From JBMOLK01 sp049325575 (GTDB lineage: Bacteria > Bacillota > Clostridia > Acetivibrionales > Acetivibrionaceae), in contig JBMOLK010000088.1 of NCBI GenBank assembly GCA_049325575.1, positions 1 to 16,765 of the forward strand: a stretch of 16,765 nt of DNA. Reading direction: 5' to 3'. The position numbers and the translations under genes were made by a program. The notes beneath the pieces were generated by a model. The model did no database searches and was not told where the DNA came from. It saw only the letters and a list, made by a program, of their open reading frames with translations. This document shows positions 6,131-14,000 of the stretch, piece after piece (position 1 is the first letter of the stretch; every line of letters starts with the position of its first letter).

Positions 6131-8243
6131 GAGGATTACATTTATAAATGAAGAAAACGGCTTTAGCGTAATTAAAATAAAGTCAAAGGGATTTTCTGAT
6201 CTTGTTACTGTAGTGGGCAATATGGCTTCTGTCAATGTGGGAGCTGTTGTGAGCTTAAAAGGTGAATGGAAGTATGATTCCAAGTTCGGAAAGCAGTTTA
6301 GTGTGCTTCACTACAGCGAGACTGTACCTGCCACGGTGGCAGGGATAGAAAAGTATTTGGGCAGCGGTCTTATAAAAGGAGTCGGGCCTGTAAATGCGAA
6401 GCGGATAACCAAGCGGTTCAGGGAGGATACCATAAGGGTTATTGAGGAGGACCCGGACAGGCTTATAGAGGTTGATGGAATAGGGCATAAAAGAGTTGAA
6501 ATGATTAAGAAAGCATGGCAGGAGCAGAAAGAAATCAAAAATGTCATGCTTTTTTTACAATCAAATGGAGTTTCTACATCATATGCTGTAAAAATATATA
6601 AAACTTACGGCAGCGACAGTATAAAAATTGTCAAGGATAATCCGTACAGACTGGCTGATGATATTTGGGGAATAGGCTTTAAAACTGCTGACAGGATAGC
6701 ACAAAAAATGGGGTATGACAAGGACTCTTATGAGCGCTGCAGATCGGGAATAATATATGTATTAAATGAACTTTCCAATGATGGTCACTGCTATGTTCGC
6801 AAAAATGAGCTGATCAAACATGCTGCGGAGATACTGGAGCTTGCAGAAGAGAATATTGAGGCTGCTCTTATGAATATGCTTTTGGAGAAATCTGTAATAA
6901 TGGAGTATGAAGATGCTGTTTATCTTCCGCCTTTTTATCACAGTGAGATTGGTGTAGCAAGAAGAATAAGGGAGATTACAGAGGCTAAAAGCAGATATAG
7001 TTATTACAATATAGATGATGTTATTATAAACCTTCAGAAAGAATGTAAAATACAATATGACCAGGTCCAGGTAGAGGCTATAAGGAATGCCGTTAATTCC
7101 AAGTTTATGGTACTGACGGGCGGGCCGGGAACAGGTAAGACTACTACAACCATGGCAATAATAAAGGCATTCCAAAGGCTTGATGCCAGAGTTTACCTGA
7201 CAGCGCCTACAGGAAGAGCTGCAAAAAGAATGTCCGAGGCAACCGGCATGGAAGCCAAAACGATACACCGTTTACTGGAGTATAAGCCTCCGGAAGGATA
7301 CAAAAGGAATGCTGAAAGTCCACTGGACTGTGACGTGCTTATAATTGACGAGACTTCCATGATAGATATAATTTTGATGTATAACCTTCTAAAAGCGGTC
7401 TCAAACGATACCGTGGTATTGTTGGTGGGAGATGTAGACCAGCTTCCGTCCGTAGGGGCAGGAAATGTTCTTAAGGACATAATAAATTCTGGTATTGTCG
7501 ATGTTATAAGACTTACAAGGATTTTCCGCCAGGCATTGGGAAGCGCAATTATAACAAATGCCCATAAAATCAATAAAGGTGAGTTTCCGGCTATAAAGGG
7601 AGGGAAAAATACTGATTTCTTCTTTATTGAAGAAGAGGACCCGCAAAAGCTGGTAGAACTTATCCGTGACCTGTGTTCAAAGCGTCTTCCGGAGTATTAC
7701 AGGGTGGACAGGGTAAATGATATACAGGTGCTTTGTCCTATGCTAAGGGGAGATGTTGGGGCTCACAATCTCAATAATATACTTCAAGACACTCTAAATC
7801 CTTCTGATACTTCCATAAAGTATGGTGGTATTAACTATAGGATAAATGATAAAGTCATGCAGATAAAAAACAATTACGACAAAAATGTATTCAACGGCGA
7901 TGTAGGAAGAATAACCGGTATTGACCTGGAAGAAAAAACAATATATATTAAGTTCGATGATACTGAAGTTGAGTATGATGTAACAGAAATGGATGAGGTT
8001 TCCCTTGCCTATGCCGTAACCGTTCATAAAAGCCAGGGGAGCGAGTACGGTATTGTTGTTGCGCCCCTCATCATGCAGCACTATATGATGCTCCAAAGAA
8101 ATCTTCTTTATACTTGTGTTACAAGAGCTAAAAAGGTTATTGTTCTGGTTGGTTCAAAAAAAGCTCTGGGGCTTTGTGTAAAAAACAACAAAAGTGTTGA
8201 TAGGAATACCAAACTGGCAGAGAGATTAAAAGAGGTATTCTAA
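6105..8243 (+). CDS. recD2: RecD2-type (YrrC) superfamily 1B DNA helicase
   Basis: 712 residues, matching the RecD2 class found in bacteria without RecBCD (D. radiodurans RecD2 about 715). The N-terminal region has an OB-like segment and helix-hairpin-helix motifs (GVGPVNAKRI 92-101, VDGIGHKR 123-130, GIGFKTADRIA 189-199). The helicase core has Walker A GGPGTGKTT (339-347), motif Ia APTGRAAKRM (367-376), Walker B IIDETSM (413-419), motif III GDVDQLPSVG (442-451), RIFRQA (472-477), VTVHKSQGSEY (638-648) and motif VI YTCVTRAKK (669-677). The expected activity is ATP-driven 5'-3' unwinding in recombination, repair or replication restart. No in-frame start exists between 6105 and a TAG at 6075, so the start is fixed despite a modest ribosome binding site. 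It leads a co-directional run with fetA and fetB. Confidence 0.93.
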   Translation: MEYLSGVVERITFINEENGFSVIKIKSKGFSDLVTVVGNMASVNVGAVVSLKGEWKYDSKFGKQFSVLHYSETVPATVAGIEKYLGSGLIKGVGPVNAKRITKRFREDTIRVIEEDPDRLIEVDGIGHKRVEMIKKAWQEQKEIKNVMLFLQSNGVSTSYAVKIYKTYGSDSIKIVKDNPYRLADDIWGIGFKTADRIAQKMGYDKDSYERCRSGIIYVLNELSNDGHCYVRKNELIKHAAEILELAEENIEAALMNMLLEKSVIMEYEDAVYLPPFYHSEIGVARRIREITEAKSRYSYYNIDDVIINLQKECKIQYDQVQVEAIRNAVNSKFMVLTGGPGTGKTTTTMAIIKAFQRLDARVYLTAPTGRAAKRMSEATGMEAKTIHRLLEYKPPEGYKRNAESPLDCDVLIIDETSMIDIILMYNLLKAVSNDTVVLLVGDVDQLPSVGAGNVLKDIINSGIVDVIRLTRIFRQALGSAIITNAHKINKGEFPAIKGGKNTDFFFIEEEDPQKLVELIRDLCSKRLPEYYRVDRVNDIQVLCPMLRGDVGAHNLNNILQDTLNPSDTSIKYGGINYRINDKVMQIKNNYDKNVFNGDVGRITGIDLEEKTIYIKFDDTEVEYDVTEMDEVSLAYAVTVHKSQGSEYGIVVAPLIMQHYMMLQRNLLYTCVTRAKKVIVLVGSKKALGLCVKNNKSVDRNTKLAERLKEVF

Positions 8244-8271
8244 AAGATTAGTTATGTTAAGGGAGGTTAAT

Positions 8272-8895
8272 GTGTTTAGACTTTTAGATGTCAGATATAA
8301 AAACATACTTTCAATTGACAGGCTTGATATACCAAGGGGCAAGGTAACATGTATTGTAGGAGAAAGCGGAAGCGGAAAGTCTACACTGTTAAAGCTTCTC
8401 AACAATATGATAAGTGCCGACAGCGGAGAAATATATTATGATGATGATCCCCTAAACAGCTTAAACCCGTTAGAACTAAGGAGAAAGGTCATTATGCTGC
8501 AGCAGCAGCCTGCTATATTTGGCGGTAATTTGAAAGACAACCTTGCAATAGGATTGATATTTTCCGGTAAGAGTGTTCCAGGAGATGAAAAGCTAAGCCA
8601 GGTACTAAACATGGTCAAACTGAACAAAAGCTTAACGGATAATCCGGAGAAATTTTCAGGAGGGGAAAAACAGCGCCTGGCTTTAGCCAGAGTACTTGTG
8701 ATGGAACCGGAGGTTTTACTTTTGGATGAGCCGTCTTCAGCTTTGGATGATAACACTGAAGATGCAGTTATAGCCAATATTGTAGAGCATGTGAGAGAAA
8801 ATGGAATAACACTTGTCATGGTAACACACTCAAAAAAAGTCGCAGGATCTTTTGGGGAAAATATTGTGGAGATTCATAACGGAAAAATAGTGTGA
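8272..8895 (+). CDS. fetA: ABC transporter ATP-binding subunit, FetA/YbbL type
   Basis: A 207-residue ABC ATPase: Walker A GESGSGKST (30-38), Q-loop LQQQP (76-80), signature FSGGEKQR (128-135), Walker B VLLLDEP (148-154), H-loop TH (H186). An ATG at 8254 would add six residues, but GGGAGG (8261-8266) lies inside that extension and 5 nt before a GTG at 8272, so I take GTG as the start. It is followed after 30 bp by a UPF0014/FetB membrane protein. That pairing identifies it as FetA (E. coli YbbL), whose complex is linked to iron export and oxidative-stress resistance. The substrate here is inferred from family only. The start lies 28 bp after the recD2 stop, so probably co-transcribed with it. 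Confidence 0.85.
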   Translation: MFRLLDVRYKNILSIDRLDIPRGKVTCIVGESGSGKSTLLKLLNNMISADSGEIYYDDDPLNSLNPLELRRKVIMLQQQPAIFGGNLKDNLAIGLIFSGKSVPGDEKLSQVLNMVKLNKSLTDNPEKFSGGEKQRLALARVLVMEPEVLLLDEPSSALDDNTEDAVIANIVEHVRENGITLVMVTHSKKVAGSFGENIVEIHNGKIV

Positions 8896-8925
8896 TATAA
8901 GCAAAGTCCGGAGGGGGGAACTGAT

Positions 8926-9711
8926 TTGGATACTGTAATTGAACTGGGTATCTGGAAGCTTGCAGCTGCTTATGCTTTTATTTTACTTCTGCTTGTTATC
9001 GTAAGAGCAAGAGGAATCAGAAGAGAGAAGGAAATTCTTATATCTTCTATACGTATGTCCATACAGCTTGTGCTTGTAGGGTATATTCTAGCCTATGTTT
9101 TCAGGCAGCAGAACCCTGCCTTTACAATTATTATTATTACAGTTATGGAGGCATTTGCTATTTACAACATTTATAAAAGGGTGAAGACAAGGCTTAGCTT
9201 TGCGCTAAAGAAAGTTATAGCTTTTTCCATGATAACGGGCACTTTAACAAGTCTACTGTACTTTATTCTGGTTGTAATCGGACTGTCACCATGGTATGAG
9301 CCCAGATATTTTATACCCATAGCAGGTATGATAATAGGTAATTCCATGACAGGTATAAACTTAGGGGTCAATAACCTTGTAAAGGGAATGGATGATCAGA
9401 AGCATTTGGTAGAAGCTGCGCTGATGCTTGGGGCAGAGCCTAAAACAGCAGCCAGACAGATAGTTAATAACGCCTTCGATTCGGCCATAATTCCTACCGT
9501 TAATTCAATGGTAGGAATGGGAATTGTATTTCTCCCGGGTATGATGACCGGGCAAATTCTTTCAGGTACTTCACCTGTTACTGCAATAGAGTATCAGATT
9601 GCTATCATGATGGGAATTCTGGGAAGTGTTTCACTGACGGTAATCCTATTTGTACAGATGGGCTATAAGACCTTTTTCAATCAAAGAAGCCAGCTTCTGA
9701 TAGATGAATGA
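8926..9711 (+). CDS. fetB: ABC transporter permease, FetB/UPF0014 (YbbM) family
   Basis: A 261-residue integral membrane protein with about six or seven hydrophobic segments (roughly 8-26, 39-59, 64-82, 97-118, 128-146, 196-215, 223-246). Family features seen: RMSIQLVLVGYIL near 43-55, YFIPIAGMIIGNSMTG (128-143) and EAALMLGA (163-170), the likely coupling helix that contacts the ATPase. TTG start with a strong GGAGGGGGG seven bases upstream. It forms the transport partner of the upstream ATPase; the E. coli FetAB pair is implicated in iron efflux. No metal-responsive operator is visible nearby. No clear terminator follows; a T-run at about 9725-9730 lacks an adjacent stem. Confidence 0.88.
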   Translation: MDTVIELGIWKLAAAYAFILLLLVIVRARGIRREKEILISSIRMSIQLVLVGYILAYVFRQQNPAFTIIIITVMEAFAIYNIYKRVKTRLSFALKKVIAFSMITGTLTSLLYFILVVIGLSPWYEPRYFIPIAGMIIGNSMTGINLGVNNLVKGMDDQKHLVEAALMLGAEPKTAARQIVNNAFDSAIIPTVNSMVGMGIVFLPGMMTGQILSGTSPVTAIEYQIAIMMGILGSVSLTVILFVQMGYKTFFNQRSQLLIDE

Positions 9712-9741
9712 TTTTTGGGTGCTCTTTTTTAAATAAAACAG

Positions 9742-9771
9742 TTGACTGCTTTTGATAATATGTAGTAATAT
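9742..9771 (+). promoter_or_regulatory. Likely sigma-A promoter of metA
   Basis: TTGACT (9742-9747), 18-bp spacer, TAATAT (9766-9771). The predicted leader is only about 70 nt. I find no S-box (SAM riboswitch) or T-box elements in it. Confidence 0.5.
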
Positions 9772-9847
9772 GTATAGTATTGCAAAAATAAATTTATTGG
9801 AATACTGGGGATTAGCTTTATATTTTGTAGTTGAAGGGTGATGAGAT

Positions 9848-10765
9848 ATGCCGATTAAGATACCCGATAATTTGCCGGCATTTGAGATACTTAACAATGA
9901 AAATATCTTTGTGATGAACGAAGACCGTGCTTTTCATCAGGATATTCGTCCTCTGAAGATAGTTATTTTAAACCTTATGCCCACTAAAATTGTTACTGAG
10001 ACACAACTGATGCGTTTACTCGGAAATTCACCCCTTCAGGTGGATATAGTACTGCTTCACCCTAAAACGCATACATCCAAGAATACTCCGGAGGAGCATT
10101 TATCCAACTTTTATAAAACTTTTGATGAAATAAAAGATCAAAAGTTTGACGGAATGGTTATAACGGGTGCACCTGTAGAACAACTGGAGTTTGAACAGGT
10201 GACATACTGGGAAGAACTAACAAAAATTATGGAGTGGAAAACACATAATGTTACTTCAACACTCCATATTTGCTGGGCTGCGCAGGCTGCTCTATATTAT
10301 CATTACGGTGTTCGTAAATACCCTCTAAAGGAGAAAATGTTTGGGATTTTCAACCATACTGTTACTAAAAAAAATGTAAAACTTCTAAGGGGATTTGATG
10401 ATGAGTTTTATGCTCCTCACTCCAGGCATACGGAGGTAAGAAGAGAGGATATAGAAAAGATAGATGAACTGGAAATATTAGCTGAGTCAAAGGATGCCGG
10501 TGTCTATATAGCCGCTACAAAGAATGGCCGTAAGATATTTGTTACAGGACATTCAGAATACGACCCATTAACTTTAAAGCAGGAATATGACAGGGATATA
10601 AGCAGAGGACTTAACATAGAAGTTCCTAAAAATTATTTCCCTGATGATGACCCTGGCAAGATGCCCAGGGTAAACTGGAGAAGCCATGCCAATCTGCTTT
10701 TTTCAAACTGGCTCAATTATTATGTATATCAGGAAACACCTTATGATGTTAATGCTATTGAGTGA
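9848..10765 (+). CDS. metAA: Homoserine O-acetyltransferase (MetA family)
   Basis: 305 residues, full length for MetA. The catalytic residues fall at the canonical numbers: Cys142 in HICWAAQAAL, and His235 and Glu237 in GHSEYD. The acyl-CoA selectivity position 111 is Glu (GAPVE), as in the B. cereus enzyme that uses acetyl-CoA; succinyl-CoA users such as E. coli have Gly there. The product is therefore likely O-acetylhomoserine, the activated precursor for methionine made by direct sulfhydrylation or transsulfuration. Start: ATG preceded by AGGGTGATG. It is monocistronic, between a promoter and a strong palindromic terminator, with no methionine genes adjacent. The family call is certain; acetyl specificity is a residue-based inference. 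Confidence 0.93.
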   Translation: MPIKIPDNLPAFEILNNENIFVMNEDRAFHQDIRPLKIVILNLMPTKIVTETQLMRLLGNSPLQVDIVLLHPKTHTSKNTPEEHLSNFYKTFDEIKDQKFDGMVITGAPVEQLEFEQVTYWEELTKIMEWKTHNVTSTLHICWAAQAALYYHYGVRKYPLKEKMFGIFNHTVTKKNVKLLRGFDDEFYAPHSRHTEVRREDIEKIDELEILAESKDAGVYIAATKNGRKIFVTGHSEYDPLTLKQEYDRDISRGLNIEVPKNYFPDDDPGKMPRVNWRSHANLLFSNWLNYYVYQETPYDVNAIE

Positions 10766-10789
10766 GTATTAATTCAAAATCTATTAAAG

Positions 10790-10831
10790 CAAAGAAAGCC
10801 CTGAATGTTATAACATTCAGGGCTTTCTTTG
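10790..10831. terminator. Strong palindromic terminator after metA
   Basis: A 42-nt perfect palindrome with 21-bp arms: CAAAGAAAGCCCTGAATGTTA followed directly by its complement. The GC-rich centre of the stem (AGCCCTGAATG) and the flanking CTTTCTTT tract fit an intrinsic terminator that would work in both directions. It isolates metA from the sensor kinase locus. Confidence 0.9.
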
Positions 10832-10941
10832 GTGTGCACTGTTGTGAAAACATAAGTTGAGATTATTTGTTTATTAAAGTAATGAAATTCAAAAAAGTTA
10901 CAATTAATTTTAAAAAGACTAGATTTTATGGGAAAAATTTG

Positions 10942-10952
10942 TATAATATAAT
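10942..10952 (+). promoter_or_regulatory. Overlapping -10 boxes upstream of the leader ORF and kinase
   Basis: Two overlapping perfect TATAAT hexamers (10942-10947 and 10947-10952). The -35 region is weak (TTTTAT with a 17-bp spacer for the second), which may mean an activator or weak constitutive use. The rest of 10832-11050 holds no other recognisable site apart from the leader ORF. Confidence 0.4.
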
Positions 10953-10982
10953 CATGGTATAAAAATTAGTCAGGAGGGTATC

Positions 10983-11054
10983 TTGTATAAGCTTGCACAT
11001 TCGGAATATCCGGAGAAACTCTTAATCTTTCTTTACTATTGGCTTATAGAATGA
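10983..11054 (+). CDS. 23-codon leader ORF overlapping the kinase start
   Basis: TTG at 10983 lies four bases after AGGAGGG (10972-10978), the only strong ribosome binding site upstream of the kinase gene. The frame runs 23 codons to a TGA (11052-11054) that overlaps the kinase ATG (11051-11053) as ATGA, the classic arrangement for translational coupling. The peptide starts MYKLAHSEYPEKL and ends with a hydrophobic aromatic stretch (LLIFLYYWLIE). It matches no known leader peptide, and there is no run of one amino acid to suggest attenuation. Confidence 0.5.
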   Translation: MYKLAHSEYPEKLLIFLYYWLIE

Positions 11055-14000
11055 TTTTTACTGCAAGTTTAGAGAATAACAGCATGAAAGATAAATTACT
11101 TAAAACAAAAAAGAGAGAGAATGATTTCATCTTAAATGAGGGGTACAGTATTATAGAGGAAAACAACGATAAGACTTTTGCCAGTGATTTTTACATAGTC
11201 GGAATAGGAGCTTCATATAAAGATATCGATTATCTTAAGCAATTCTTTAAAAGCTTTCATTCAGACGTCAAAACAGCTTTCATTATTGTACAACCCTTTA
11301 ATACTCAAAATAACGATTCCATCTTGGAAGGTCTATCTGAAGTTGCACACTTTAAAATAGTAGAAATAACGGACGGTATGACTGTTGAACCTGGCAGTAT
11401 ATACATTGGTTCTACTCTGCATGCTGTCATTTATTCAGGCGGAAGGCTTCTTCTGATAGACAAAAGCCATAGTGCGGAGTTCCAATCAGCTATAGATGAG
11501 TTCTTATATTCACTAGCACGTGAAAGAGGGGACAAGTCCATGGCAATTATGTTCACAGGGTGTGGACAGGAAGGAGCTGCCGGCTGTCGGGCTGTCAAGA
11601 AAATGGGAGGGGTTGTGGTTGTTCAGGACTGTGAAGCGGCTTTAGATGGAAAGGCTGATAGAAGAGAAGTTTTTACCGGTATATGTGACTATATACTGCC
11701 AACCGATAAAATACCGGAAGAGCTTTTTAAATGCTTGGAATTGTTTATGCCGGATTCACAGGGGATTTCATCCACCCTAATATATGATACCGATGAGATC
11801 ATACTTAGGCTGTATGATACCCTTAATAGATACTGTGGTGTAGACTTTATTCACTTCAGGCAGAATTTTATACTTTTTAATGTTGAAAAGAGAATGAGGA
11901 TTAACCGGGTAGAGTCTCTAAAAAGTTATTTATCCTTATTAGAGCAAGACAGAGGAGAAATCAAACTTTTATGTAAAAGCCTCCTGATAGGTACAACAAG
12001 GTTTTTTAGAGATTCAGATGCATTTAAGGTTCTTGAGCAAAATATAATTCCGGATATACTGGGAAAAAGGAGTACAGATTCTCCTGTAAGAATATGGGTT
12101 GTAGGCTGTTCTACAGGGGAAGAGGCATATTCCGTGGCAATACTTTTTAAAGAGTACATGATTCGTGTGCAAAGAAACTTTGACGTGAAGATTTTTGCAA
12201 CCGATGTTGATATAAATGCAATAGAGCATGCAAGTAAAGGCTCATACCCGGAAAGCATAATGGAAGATGTAACCCTTGAGAGACTAAGCAGGTTTTTTAT
12301 AAAGAGGGATAATAAATATCAGGTAACCAGGCAGATAAGAGATATGGTTGAGTTTTCCTGCCATAATGTTATTGATAATCCGCCGTATTATAAAATAGAT
12401 CTTATAAGCTGCAGAAATTTGCTGCTGTACTATAACCCCGAAGTTCAAAAAAAGGTTATATCCTTGTTCCAGTTTTCTCTTAACAGAGAAGGGTTTCTTT
12501 TTCTGGGTGTAGGCGAAAATGCTGATGAATTTAACAACTTCTTTTCTACCTGTGACAACAAATGGAATATATATAGATGCATTGGGGTTAATAAAAGACG
12601 TGCTATAGATAATCTATCCATTCGGACAATGGAAGTTGATCTTAACAGATATAAAGGTGAAGGTGATTTCTCGAATAAAAACACACAGTTGGAAGAAATA
12701 AATGCAAAGCTTATAAAAGAATATATGTCTCCTTGCATTGTTTTTAATCAGAAGGGGGAAATCTTACAGGTCTGCGGAACAGCAAACAAATTCTTTGGAC
12801 TTAAGGACGATATGTCAGTTAGTAATTTGTCTGGAGTTCTTCATGAGAATCTGGCCTCTGCTTTAAACTCTGCTTTGTATAGGTTAAAAAAACAAAAAAA
12901 CTGTATTGTATATAACTGTATACAGATTTCCATGGAGGATAACCAGTACTCTATTAACCTGGTAATAAAGCGTTTTGAAGCAGGAGGCAGCAGCCAGTTA
13001 TTTATTGCCATACTTGAAGAGGTTAAAGTTGAAAAATTAAATTCCCCAAAAATCAGTTCGGATACTTCAGGGAATTTGCATCTAACCGAGTTCAACAAAG
13101 ATATTATAAACTTCTTCAACAATACAAATACAGGGACAATATTGCTTGACAATGACCTTTGTATAAGGGCCTTTACACCTGCGGTAACAAGAGAAATAAA
13201 CCTTATTAAGCATGATATTGGAAGGCCGTTAAGTCATATAACCCATAATCTTCTTAATGAAGATTTGAAAGAAAGTGCCATGGAGGTACTGGAAAGTAAT
13301 ACTTCAAAAGAGAAGGAGGTTCAAAGTGCTGGTGGTAACTGGTATATTGTGAAGTACTATCCATACAGTACCATAAACAATGAGGTTATAAGTATAGTGA
13401 TTGTTTTAATAGATATAACGGGGATAAAGAAGGCACAGGATAAGCTGACACGGCTGTCATATGCAATTGATCAGAGCTCTACTATTGTTATGATAATGAA
13501 TCTTGAGTCCAGAGTCGAATATGTCAACTTGAGATTTTTGCAGTTGACGGGTTACTCATATAAGGAGGTCTGTGGAAAAGAACTTAAATTCTTAAAGCCT
13601 TTCACTAATAACGAAGAGTATTACAAATATATTGGTGATTCCATATCATCAGGGAAAGAGTGGAAGGGTGAAATATACTATAAAAATGAAAAAAGCAGGG
13701 AGTTTTGGCTTTCAACTGCTGTAACACCGGTAAGAAGTACTGATGGAACTATTGCACATTTCATTGCTGTAATGGAGGATATAACCGACAGAAAGAGCAT
13801 GATTGAGGCACTAAAAAACAGTGAAGAAAAGTTCAGGCAGCTTTTTGACAATACCAGTGATGCAATTTTCATCTATAGTTTTAATGCCAAGGGTATGCCG
13901 GGGCGGATTGACGATGTGAACAAGACTGCATGTGAGGCCTTAGGATACGCCAAGGATGAACTTCTCACCATGACCCAATACGATATTATAGCAGAAGAAT

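Noticed and set aside
9712..9847. SAM riboswitch or T-box upstream of metA
   Set aside because: The leader after the predicted promoter is about 70 nt and contains none of the conserved S-box or T-box segments.
11926..12258. Minus-strand ORF of 110 codons inside the fusion kinase gene
   Set aside because: It is antisense to conserved CheR motifs, with no ribosome binding site or recognisable product.
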